From Candidatus Nanopelagicales bacterium (lineage in GTDB: Bacteria; Actinomycetota; Actinomycetes; S36-B12): DNA of 64,000 nt. The translations under genes and the position numbers were made by a program. Position 1 is the first letter of the stretch. Each line of letters starts with the position of its first letter. Positions 44,066 through 51,575 of this stretch are shown here, piece by piece. Location of the stretch: contig JAGYJP010000001.1 of assembly GCA_018402075.1 (NCBI GenBank), forward strand, positions 124,001 to 188,000. The letters run 5' to 3'. The notes below the pieces were generated by a model. The model was not told where the DNA came from. It saw only the letters and a program-made list of their open reading frames with translations, and did no database searches.

Positions 44066-44643
44066 GTGACGCTAAATCCTGGAGCGTCCCAGATAGCAAA
44101 CCAGCGAGAAAGATCCGTCTCAATAGGTAGCTCTCCCGTGAGTTTGTCTCGCAGCTTTAGTTCGAGAACATTGTTGCGCACTTTTTCGCCTTGAGTCGGA
44201 ACAAATGGATAAAAGGTGCCGCGCTTGTACAGGTATACCAAGGCTGCTTGTTCACCCTGAGGACCGCTGAAAGTAAACAAGGAGCAGAGTAGTTGCGGAC
44301 CAAAGCCTGCATTAACCAGAGATGTATTAACCGCGTGGGCATCTGTCACTACCGAAGAAAGATCAGGCGGATCACTTCGGACCGTGAGCCAGTCGTAACC
44401 AAATTCATCAGCGGATGCGACCACCTGTGGACCGCCATCAGCATCCAGAAGTTCACGTACTTCCTTTTCCAGTTCCGCGAATACTTTTCCTTCAGGGGCA
44501 CGAAAGCACACTGCACCAATACCTGTTGGTGTCAATCCAAGATCAATTTGCATGGTGATTGCTGCAGATGGCAAGGCAAATAGCGAATCTAAATTAGGCC
44601 GAGCGGGTTCTTTTCTGCCACGAAGCGCGTCAAGAAAACCCAC
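44062..44643 (-). CDS. PspA-associated protein PspAB
   Basis: The 193-residue cytoplasmic protein matches the actinobacterial PspAB family: MGFLDALRGRK start, FALPSAA, the VCFRAPEGK block, LLDADGG, GFGPQLLCS and LVYLYKRGTFYPF. Function is unknown, but the family travels with PspA and HtpX. It starts with GTG 2 bp after the htpX stop, so the genes are co-translated. Confidence 0.85.
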   Translation of the reverse strand: MGFLDALRGRKEPARPNLDSLFALPSAAITMQIDLGLTPTGIGAVCFRAPEGKVFAELEKEVRELLDADGGPQVVASADEFGYDWLTVRSDPPDLSSVVTDAHAVNTSLVNAGFGPQLLCSLFTFSGPQGEQAALVYLYKRGTFYPFVPTQGEKVRNNVLELKLRDKLTGELPIETDLSRWFAIWDAPGFSVT

Positions 44644-44645
44644 GA

Positions 44646-45551
44646 CTAACGATCACCCAATTGTGCGGAAATTTTGGCCAACTGTTCTAAGCGCTTTTCC
44701 AGTGAGGGGTGAGTCGCAAAAATTGCTTCCATGCCTAAGCCCTTACTGCCCTTAAAGGCAGGAGCGAACGCAATGGCACTTACCGGTTCCATACTCCGTA
44801 AGTCTTTGTCGGGAATAACGTTCATTTCCCCGCTGATTTTGACGAGTGCACTTGCAAGTGCACTGGGCTTTCCTGTCAGGAGTGCAGCACCACGATCCGC
44901 ACCGAGTTCACGATACCGGGACAGGGCTCTCATCAACATAAAAGAAATGAAGTAGACAATGACACTCACGGCCATCACGGCCATAAAGACGACGGCCGTA
45001 TTTTGATCTCGACGATCTCGCATCATGGATCCCCACATGGCACTTCTCGTGAGAAAACCAGCAAGGATCGAAGTAAAGGATGCAATTGTCATCACGGTTA
45101 CATCTCGATGCGCGACGTGCGAGAGTTCGTGAGCGAGAACTCCCTCTAATTCGGCTTCATCGAGTCTTTTTAGTATTCCCTTTGTCACTACAACCACTGA
45201 ACGATTTGGGCTTCTACCGGTGGCAAACGCATTGGGCACAGGAGAATCCGAGATTCCCACACGCGGCTTCTTCATATCAGCCATGGCACAGATTCGATCA
45301 ATAAGAGCATGCAGTTGAGGTGCCTGTTCGGGTGATACTTCAACAGCATTCATTGCTTTCATAGAGAGCGTGTCCGAGAACCACCATTGAGCAAAGAGGA
45401 AGCCGCCTGACAGCACCAATACGAACACCGCGTTCACGCCAATACCTATTAGCAATGCGGCGAGAACCACATAGAGGAAACCGATTCCAAAGAGTGTGCC
45501 AAACATTCGGGCCGACAAGCCTCGATCTTTGCCGTATCTGGTCTGAGCCAC
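44646..45551 (-). CDS. htpX: HtpX-type membrane zinc metalloprotease
   Basis: A 301-residue M48 protease that degrades misfolded membrane proteins under envelope stress. Zinc ligands H141 and H145 with catalytic E142 in HELSH, third ligand near GADRGAA. Two N-terminal transmembrane helices (about 18-36, 38-56) and two more after the active site. The start is GTG with an AAGGGA site. Placed between pspA and pspAB, it is likely induced with the phage-shock response. Confidence 0.93.
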   Translation of the reverse strand: MAQTRYGKDRGLSARMFGTLFGIGFLYVVLAALLIGIGVNAVFVLVLSGGFLFAQWWFSDTLSMKAMNAVEVSPEQAPQLHALIDRICAMADMKKPRVGISDSPVPNAFATGRSPNRSVVVVTKGILKRLDEAELEGVLAHELSHVAHRDVTVMTIASFTSILAGFLTRSAMWGSMMRDRRDQNTAVVFMAVMAVSVIVYFISFMLMRALSRYRELGADRGAALLTGKPSALASALVKISGEMNVIPDKDLRSMEPVSAIAFAPAFKGSKGLGMEAIFATHPSLEKRLEQLAKISAQLGDR

Positions 45552-45604
45552 AACTATCCCTTCCTCATGGTCAACTTCAAACTGAGTTCACGGGCAGGAG
45601 TCAC

Positions 45605-46330
45605 TTAGTCTTCAATGGCCTTCTTCTCGGCTGACCCCAGTTGATTCTTCATTGCGGCAAGCTGAGCCTCGACCTCAGAATCACTTGCCATGCGCTCCAA
45701 CTCCACCGTGATGCTGTCTTTGCTCATTCCCGAAGGATCACTCAAAGCTCCAGATGCCATGAGCTCATCAATCGCGCCTGCACGTGCCTGCATTTCCGCA
45801 GTTTTATCCTCGGCTCGCTGGACTGCCAAACCAACGTCGCCCAGTTCTGATGAAATCCCCGTAAAGGCTTCATTGATCTTTGTTTGCGCTTCAGCAGCAG
45901 AGTAAGTGGCCTTAATGGTCTCTTTGCGTGTTCGGAAGGATTCAACTTTGCTCTGCAACTGCTGTGAAGCAACAATAAGTTTCTCTTCTTGTTCCTGCAA
46001 CTGAGCAAGTTGCACGTTGAGGTCTGCAATCTGCTGGTGAAGACCGCTTCGCCGGACCAGGGCTTCTCGGGCCAAGTCCTCGCGATTTGCCGCGAGAGCT
46101 GCGCGCGCTTGTTCTTCTAATTTGACTTCCTGCTTCTCAAGTCCTTGAACTTGGAGTTCAATCCGCTTTCGACTCGTGGCGACATCGGCAACACCACGAC
46201 GTACTTTTTGGAGCAACTCCAGTTGTTTTTCGTAGGAGTAATCCAACACTTCGCGGGGGTCCTCGGCTTTGTTGAGTGCCTTATTGGCCTTGGACTTGAA
46301 AATCAATGTGAATCGCTGCCACAAACCCAT
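45605..46330 (-). CDS. pspA: Phage shock protein A (PspA/IM30)
   Basis: A 241-residue, almost fully helical coiled-coil protein that oligomerises on stressed membranes. The N-terminus (MGLWQRFTLIFKSKANKALN) is the amphipathic helix that binds lipid, followed by the EDPREVLDYSYEKQ conserved block. It has a GAAGGGAA ribosome site. It is the first gene of pspA-htpX-pspAB-SOUL. No pspBC or Rv2743c-like regulator is present. Confidence 0.93.
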   Translation of the reverse strand: MGLWQRFTLIFKSKANKALNKAEDPREVLDYSYEKQLELLQKVRRGVADVATSRKRIELQVQGLEKQEVKLEEQARAALAANREDLAREALVRRSGLHQQIADLNVQLAQLQEQEEKLIVASQQLQSKVESFRTRKETIKATYSAAEAQTKINEAFTGISSELGDVGLAVQRAEDKTAEMQARAGAIDELMASGALSDPSGMSKDSITVELERMASDSEVEAQLAAMKNQLGSAEKKAIED

Positions 46331-46435
46331 GGTGTTTTCCCTTCGATTGCCGGCAACTTCGAGCCGGAACGTCCCTCTAGAGTAAATGGAGCAACCCGCT
46401 CATGCACACAGCAGTGGGGCTACTCTGAGCACATC

Positions 46436-47029
46436 ATGTTTGGACAGAAGAAGAATAGCGCTCCAATCGAGCCAGAAACCCCTGAGAACGGTCCCCTGTC
46501 AGGCAAGGGGCGACCGACCCCCTCCCGCAAGGAGGCAGAAGCTGCCCGCAAGGCGAATGTGCGTGCCCCTAGGGGCACAAAGGCAGGCAAGAAGGCGTCC
46601 CGTGAGGCCGATCGTCTCGCGCGAGCGAGACAACGTGAAGGCATGCTCGCCGGTGATCCTCGATACCTCCCGGCTCGCGATCAAGGACCTGTTCGAGCAT
46701 ATGTTCGCGATTTTGTCGATGGCAGGTACACCGTCGCGGAGTACTTCATCTTCATGGCTCTTGTTGTTTTGGTGTTGGGATTTGTGCCCAATGTCGCCGT
46801 CCAACAATTTGTGTCGCTTGCCTTCTTTGCGGTCGCCGCATTGATCGTGATCGACACAGTCATTTTGATTGTCCAACTCCGGATGAGGATGAAAAAACAA
46901 TTCCCTGACAAGATGGATCGTAAGGGTACAACTCTTTATGCGCTCATGCGCGTACTCCAATACAGACGTCTACGAATGCCCAAGCCACGAGTTGCACGCG
47001 GAGTTCGTGCTAAGAAAAAGGATAAATAA
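46436..47029 (+). CDS. DUF3043 membrane protein
   Basis: A 197-residue conserved actinobacterial protein. A basic, proline-rich cytoplasmic N-terminus (about 1-100, many K/R/A) leads into the conserved GDPRYLPARDQGPVRAYVRD block, two transmembrane helices (about 103-121 and 125-145), and a basic C-terminus. The function is unknown. ATG at 46436 is chosen; TACTCT lies 9 nt before it, suggesting a very short leader. The frame is open far upstream but runs across pspA. It is followed 2 bp later by the aldo/keto reductase. Confidence 0.82.
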   Translation: MFGQKKNSAPIEPETPENGPLSGKGRPTPSRKEAEAARKANVRAPRGTKAGKKASREADRLARARQREGMLAGDPRYLPARDQGPVRAYVRDFVDGRYTVAEYFIFMALVVLVLGFVPNVAVQQFVSLAFFAVAALIVIDTVILIVQLRMRMKKQFPDKMDRKGTTLYALMRVLQYRRLRMPKPRVARGVRAKKKDK

Positions 47030-47031
47030 TC

Positions 47032-48033
47032 ATGCAGTACCGCCTTCTTGGACGAAGCGGGCTCAAAGTATGTGAAATCACATATGGCAATTGGGTGACT
47101 CACGGTTCACAGATTGACGATGACATCGCAATTAAGACAATGCATGCGGCGCTTGACGCGGGGATCACTTCGTTTGACACTGCGGATGTCTATGCGGACA
47201 CAAAAGCGGAAGTTGTCATGGGCAAAGCACTCCAAGGACAGAGGCGTGAAGGCCTCGAAATTTTTACGAAGGTTTACTGGCCAACCGGCCCTGGAGTCAA
47301 CGACCGCGGCTTGTCCCGCAAGCACATCATGGAATCCTGTGAAGGATCATTAAAGCGACTCAATGTCGACTACATCGATCTCTACCAGGCTCACCGATAT
47401 GACTACGAAACTCCACTCGAAGAAACCCTACGCGCTTTCGATGATCTTGTTCGTCAAGGAAAAATCCTTTATGTCGGAGTGAGCGAATGGAATGCCCAGC
47501 AAATTCGAGATGCCATTCGAATTGCCAACGACATGGGATTCGATCGCATTATCAGTAACCAACCCCAGTACAACATGCTATGGAGAGTTATTGAATCAGA
47601 GGTGATTCCGACCAGCGAAGAACTTGGTATTGGCCAAATTGTGTGGTCGCCTATTGCTCAAGGAGTTCTGACCGGAAAGTACAAAGCGGGGCAACCTGCT
47701 CCTCATGGAACCCGAGCGACCGACACCAACGGAGGTGCGGACTTTGTTCAACGCTGGTTAACCGATGACGTTTTGAATGCGGTTGCCAAACTTGAGCCCA
47801 TTGCCGCTGACATGAAACTCACGATGGCTCAATTGGCCATCGCGTGGGTGTTAAGTAACCCCAACGTTGATTCCGCAATAGTAGGAGCCACTCGCCCCGA
47901 GCAAATCACTGAGAATGCCAAGGCTGCTGGCATTACATTGCCCGAGGATGTCCTCAGTGCAATCGACTACGCGCTCGGAGATCTGGTGCAGACTGACTCT
48001 GCTCTTACCGTTTCACCCGAAGTTCGACCATAA
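47032..48033 (+). CDS. Aldo/keto reductase (Kv-beta/YghZ-like)
   Basis: A 333-residue NADPH-dependent carbonyl reductase with a TIM-barrel fold. Catalytic tetrad residues are visible as D (TADVY), Y in the same motif, K (FTKVYW) and H (QAHRYD); the cofactor segment is IVGATRPEQ. It resembles the potassium-channel beta-subunit/YghZ branch. Substrate unknown. AAAGGA precedes the ATG, overlapping the end of the DUF3043 gene. Confidence 0.9.
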   Translation: MQYRLLGRSGLKVCEITYGNWVTHGSQIDDDIAIKTMHAALDAGITSFDTADVYADTKAEVVMGKALQGQRREGLEIFTKVYWPTGPGVNDRGLSRKHIMESCEGSLKRLNVDYIDLYQAHRYDYETPLEETLRAFDDLVRQGKILYVGVSEWNAQQIRDAIRIANDMGFDRIISNQPQYNMLWRVIESEVIPTSEELGIGQIVWSPIAQGVLTGKYKAGQPAPHGTRATDTNGGADFVQRWLTDDVLNAVAKLEPIAADMKLTMAQLAIAWVLSNPNVDSAIVGATRPEQITENAKAAGITLPEDVLSAIDYALGDLVQTDSALTVSPEVRP

Positions 48034-48071
48034 ATTGATAGCTGAAGTTCAACCGTAAAGAAGGAGAAATC

Positions 48072-48284
48072 ATGAGTTGGTTTTGGAGTTACTTTGATTT
48101 GGATGGTGGCCCAATTGAAAACCCCACGGCTCCGTGTGTGACATCGGGATTTCCCAATCAATCCGATGCTGAGGCATTTGTCAGCGAAAGCTGGCGAGAA
48201 TTATTGGCCTCAGGGGTTGGCTTTGTCACGCTCATGGATGGTGACCGTGAAGTGTACGGACCCATGAACTTACGCCCCGAGTGA
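48072..48284 (+). CDS. Small conserved actinobacterial protein
   Basis: A 70-residue soluble protein with a tryptophan-rich start (MSWFWSYFDLDG) and conserved SDAEAFVSESWRELLASGV and EVYGPM blocks. I have seen this type as an uncharacterised actinobacterial family. It has an excellent AAGGAG site 5 nt before the ATG. It lies 38 bp downstream of the aldo/keto reductase and is likely in the same transcript. Function unknown. Confidence 0.82.
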   Translation: MSWFWSYFDLDGGPIENPTAPCVTSGFPNQSDAEAFVSESWRELLASGVGFVTLMDGDREVYGPMNLRPE

Positions 48285-48300
48285 CCTGTAAAGATCTTTT

Positions 48301-48357
48301 CGTGAACCAAAACTCGTGTTCACGCATACATTTCGTGAACCAAAACTCGTGTTCACG
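48301..48357. repeat. Two identical 24-bp inverted-repeat hairpins
   Basis: CGTGAAC-10-GTTCACG occurs twice, at 48301-48324 and 48334-48357, identical over 24 bp and spaced by 33 bp. They sit between the small protein gene and the riboswitch. They may be terminator-like or a paired operator; a perfect TTGACA (48358-48363) begins at the next base. Confidence 0.88.
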
Positions 48358-48387
48358 TTGACACGGCACCCCACCTCATGGTGAGGT
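48358..48387 (+). promoter_or_regulatory. Candidate promoter/operator of the riboswitch operon
   Basis: A perfect TTGACA at 48358-48363 is followed by a 6-bp palindrome (ACCTCA-TGG-TGAGGT, 48373-48387). No good -10 lies at 16-18 bp, so the promoter is uncertain; GGTATG at 48385-48390 is the nearest AT-rich option. Confidence 0.4.
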
Positions 48388-48403
48388 ATGAACACAACAG
48401 AAT

Positions 48404-48521
48404 CGACGTATGTGAATCTAGGGGAAGTTCGGTGAGAATCCGTCGCTGTCCCGCAACCGTGTTTCAGGACCCATTACATTATTGGGAAGCTGATAAGTCG
48501 GAGCACCTAGCACGTACGAGC
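48404..48521 (+). ncRNA. Cobalamin (B12) riboswitch aptamer
   Basis: The conserved core is clear: GGGGAAG then CGGTGAGAATCCG, GCTGTCCCGCAACCGT, and the B12 box AAGTCGGAGCACCTAGC (48495-48511). The closing stems pair as CGTATGTG (48407-48414) with CACGTACG (48511-48518), and CTAGG (48418-48422) with CCTAG (48506-48510). It lies 136 bp upstream of the first ORF of the ECF transporter operon, which is therefore expected to be repressed by adenosylcobalamin or another corrinoid. The 373-bp gene-free stretch 48285-48657 is fully taken up by the hairpin pair, this aptamer and its attenuator. Confidence 0.93.
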
Positions 48522-48570
48522 GGTCATCCGTCGAGGTAACGGGACGAGCGCTCAAGCGAAAGCTTGACCC

Positions 48571-48603
48571 TCCCTTGCTGCTGTTTAGCAGGGGTTTTGT
48601 TTT
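48571..48603 (+). terminator. Riboswitch attenuator terminator
   Basis: CCCTTGCT (48572-48579) pairs with AGCAGGGG (48587-48594) with one G-U, followed by TTTTGTTTT. It lies about 50 bp after the aptamer and before the first start codon, so control is probably by premature termination. The preceding GCTCAAGC/GCTTGA region (48550-48566) could form the competing structure. Confidence 0.8.
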
Positions 48604-48657
48604 GGGTTGGCTTGGCGCAGGGCGTGGTCCAGGGACCACTCACCTGAAAGGACCGTT

Positions 48658-49719
48658 ATGGTCACAGCACGCAGCACGCATTCTCCACGAATACTAAAAG
48701 TTCTGGTCGCTGCCAGCGCTATTGCACTCAGCGTTACCACTCTCTCCGCGCCTTCATTTGCTGCAACAAACGACCGCGGCTTGTACGGGGAACCCAATCA
48801 ATTTGCATCCGTGCAACTGCAGTCCAAAGCAATTCTTGGACTTGTCTCAGCGCGAAAAGTCCCCAGCAAAAACGCAATTAACTGGCTGACAAAGCAGCAG
48901 TGTGCGAATGGCTCATTCCAGGGCTACCGCGCAGATACCTCTGCTCCGTGTGCCGCATCTGATGCGGCCACGATTTATGGTGGTCCTTCCGCTGAACAGA
49001 CAGCTTGGGCACTCATGGCGCTGGAAGCCGCAGGTCAAGAATCGGCCGCCACAAAAGCTGCTCGTTGGCTAGTTTCCATTGCGAAAAATGATTCAAATGG
49101 AAAATTAGGGATTCCTTCGTATGCCAATGGGGCTCCCGACGCAAATGCCACAGGGATCACCTTGGCAGCGCTTCGGGGACTGGGCTATAGCTCGGTGACT
49201 ACTCGGAAATTACAGCGCTACCTTGGGTCGTTGGTTTTGCCCTGCACCGATACGCGCGGTGGAGCATCGCTTTATCAGGTCTCGGTGCCAGGTGCCAACA
49301 ACTCTGCGACGGCTCAGTCATTCTTTGGAATAGCGGCAACTATGCCCGCTTTTTTACCGGATGATTATGGATCAAGTCCCAAGTGTGGCAAGAATGCCTT
49401 AATAAAATTGGGAAGTTATTTGAACAAGCAAATGGCCTCCACGGGCCTACTGAGCTATTACCCGTACGAAGGAGATAGTTTCGGCGACACTGCTCTTGCC
49501 CTGATTGGTTTCACTTCACAAGGGATTTCGAATAAGGCTGTCACTCAAGCAACTGTGGCACTGAAGACCAATGCTCGCAGTTGGGCTCTTCCAGAAGGAA
49601 AGCCGAATGCAGGAGCATTGGGCTCGCTGCTCATGGTTAGCGTCGCTACCGGGTCAAACTCGAAGAATTTCGGCGGCATCAACCTCATCTCCGAAATCAC
49701 TAAGTCAGAAAACAAGTAA
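48658..49719 (+). CDS. Exported alpha-toroid (prenyltransferase/transcobalamin-like) protein
   Basis: A secreted 353-residue protein with a signal peptide (cleavage near SFA-A at about 37). The mature part is built of helical pairs with repeated TAWALMALEAAG, ATGITLAALRGLG, SATAQSFFGIAA and DTALALIGF units, the pattern of alpha6/alpha6 toroids shared by squalene/prenyltransferase repeats and by transcobalamin/intrinsic factor. No catalytic DxDD or zinc motif is seen. As the first gene under a cobalamin riboswitch and ahead of an ECF transporter, it is best read as an extracellular corrinoid-binding protein, which is inference. ATG at 48658 has an AAAGGA site 6-7 nt upstream. Confidence 0.8.
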   Translation: MVTARSTHSPRILKVLVAASAIALSVTTLSAPSFAATNDRGLYGEPNQFASVQLQSKAILGLVSARKVPSKNAINWLTKQQCANGSFQGYRADTSAPCAASDAATIYGGPSAEQTAWALMALEAAGQESAATKAARWLVSIAKNDSNGKLGIPSYANGAPDANATGITLAALRGLGYSSVTTRKLQRYLGSLVLPCTDTRGGASLYQVSVPGANNSATAQSFFGIAATMPAFLPDDYGSSPKCGKNALIKLGSYLNKQMASTGLLSYYPYEGDSFGDTALALIGFTSQGISNKAVTQATVALKTNARSWALPEGKPNAGALGSLLMVSVATGSNSKNFGGINLISEITKSENK

Positions 49720-50421
49720 ATGTGCTGTGCGGCCGCCTCTGGCATGATTCAACGAATTGCGTACCTTGTGATAGCGCTACTCGTTGCGAGCATTGTCATG
49801 CCTGGGGCGGCCCACGCGAGCACCTACAGGTTCTGGAACTTCTGGACAACCGAAGAAGACGCATGGGTGTATTCCCCACTTGGACCTGCAAGCACATTTC
49901 CCGCAAATGGCTCTGTTCAAGGCTGGGTCTTCGCAGCGACAGATGCAGATTCCGAATCGGTTCAACCCAGCATCGGTCCAATAGATGCCTTTGGTGAAGC
50001 CTGCGGAACCACAACCATTACGGAGGGGCAAAAGCGGGTCGCCTTGGTGATTGATTCCGGTTCATTAAGCATCGCACCAGAAGGACAAATACCACCCACA
50101 CTTGTCCTTGCCTGCGCAGTTGGCAGTAGTGAAGCAAGTGGATATGAACTGCTCAACTCGATATCGGAGTTACGCACAGAAAACGGATTTATTTGTGCCA
50201 TTAATTCGTATCCCGCCATGGAATGCTCAGCCGCATTTACTGCCAATGACTTAGGCAACGCCCCAGGGAACACACTCACAGCGAGTAGTGATACCAGAGT
50301 TGTTGAATCACTCGACCCTCAAGAACAAGTAGGCAATTCTGCTGCACCTATTGGTACCGCAGTTGTTATTAGCCTGATCGCTTTAGCAGGCTTTTACCTG
50401 TGGCGAAAGCGGTCTTCGTGA
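49720..50421 (+). CDS. Membrane-anchored extracytoplasmic protein of the B12 operon (SCO2322-like)
   Basis: A 233-residue exported protein: N-terminal signal (MIQRIAYLVIALLVA from residue 9), a beta-rich domain starting STYRFWNFW with four conserved-looking cysteines (CGTTT, LACAVG, ICAINS, MECSA), then a Pro/Gln-poor linker and a C-terminal transmembrane helix (about 207-228) with a basic stop. It resembles the actinobacterial SCO2322-type family, which I recall being linked to CbiQ-like transporters. ATG at 49720 directly follows the previous stop; ATG at 49744 is equally possible. It may dock the alpha-toroid protein at the membrane. Confidence 0.75.
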   Translation: MCCAAASGMIQRIAYLVIALLVASIVMPGAAHASTYRFWNFWTTEEDAWVYSPLGPASTFPANGSVQGWVFAATDADSESVQPSIGPIDAFGEACGTTTITEGQKRVALVIDSGSLSIAPEGQIPPTLVLACAVGSSEASGYELLNSISELRTENGFICAINSYPAMECSAAFTANDLGNAPGNTLTASSDTRVVESLDPQEQVGNSAAPIGTAVVISLIALAGFYLWRKRSS

Positions 50422-51575
50422 ACATCGACATGCGACCCCGCTGGTTACACCCCATTGCGTGGTGGATTTGGGCACTTTCGCTCGCAGCGGCCGCTACCCG
50501 CGTGACAAATCCACTCCTCCTTGGACTTCTGATCGCAGCCGCTGCCATTGTCGTCGCCCGACGCAAACCCGATGCTCCTTGGGGCAAATCTTTTGAATTT
50601 TTTCTCGCACTGGGGGCGCTCATTATTTTGATTCGAGTTGTATTCCAAGTTGTTTTCGGAGCGGCTACAGGAAGTCAATTATTGGTGTCACTTCCGGGTC
50701 TTTCCCTTCCTGGCTGGATGAGCGGACTCCGCTTAGGTGGACCGATTATGTTGGAATCATTACTGGGTGCTTTTTACGATGGTCTTCGACTAGCCACCAT
50801 AGCAATTGTTATTGGAGCAGCGAATTCGCTAGCATCTCCATACCGACTGTTGAAGGCTGTGCCTTCTGCACTTTATGAATTAGGTGTCAGTGTTGTCGTC
50901 GCACTTAGCTTCATACCTCAATTGATATCTGACGCGGTTCGGATCAGGGATATGCGTCGATTACGCGGCCGTAAACGCAATGGTCTGAAGGCATATTCCT
51001 CACTGGCAATTCCTGTTCTAGCAGGTGCTTTGGACCGCTCGATCAATCTGGCGGCCTCGATGGACTCCCGTGGGTACGGAAGACTCAATGACCATTCAAT
51101 ACGTTCGCGCCGGTTGAACATCGCACTCATGTTTGTGTCCATCATGTTGGTGGCCAGCGGCCTCTACGGCCTATTCACGTCTGATGCCCCAATTCTCATG
51201 GGTTTACCCGCTCTCGCTGTTGGCCTCGGCGTCGCCATCTTTTCCATGTGGCGATCAGGCCATAATCGAACGCGCACGGTTTATCGGCCAGACTCATGGG
51301 CTCTCCCTGAATATCTCGTTGCGAGTGCGGGAATTGCGACTCTAGGGATTTACATTTGGGCAAATATGAGAGTTGGAAATCACCAGCTGTACTGGGAACA
51401 ACTCCACCCAGCCCTCAATCAATGGCCGAGTTTGCCAATGTGGGGATTGGTTGCATTTGTAATTTCATTGACTCCCGCATTCATCAGCCCTCCTCCCCCT
51501 TCAACGTCAACCCCACAAGTGATCGCGTCATCAGTTTCACTTCGTGAGACACAGAAAGCCGGTACAAACTCATGA
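50418..51575 (+). CDS. ecfT: ECF transporter T component (CbiQ/EcfT family)
   Basis: The 385-residue transmembrane scaffold of an energy-coupling-factor importer. Coupling helices carry the two Arg-rich motifs, RDMRRLRGR and ASMDSRGYGR (the A-R-G motif), which contact the ATPases. About six hydrophobic helices are predicted, and the C-terminal third (about 250-385) is an extra membrane region longer than usual for EcfT. GTG at 50418 overlaps the previous stop (GTGA); a GTG at 50400 is possible. It is coupled to the ATPase gene by ATGA. Confidence 0.88.
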   Translation: MNIDMRPRWLHPIAWWIWALSLAAAATRVTNPLLLGLLIAAAAIVVARRKPDAPWGKSFEFFLALGALIILIRVVFQVVFGAATGSQLLVSLPGLSLPGWMSGLRLGGPIMLESLLGAFYDGLRLATIAIVIGAANSLASPYRLLKAVPSALYELGVSVVVALSFIPQLISDAVRIRDMRRLRGRKRNGLKAYSSLAIPVLAGALDRSINLAASMDSRGYGRLNDHSIRSRRLNIALMFVSIMLVASGLYGLFTSDAPILMGLPALAVGLGVAIFSMWRSGHNRTRTVYRPDSWALPEYLVASAGIATLGIYIWANMRVGNHQLYWEQLHPALNQWPSLPMWGLVAFVISLTPAFISPPPPSTSTPQVIASSVSLRETQKAGTNS

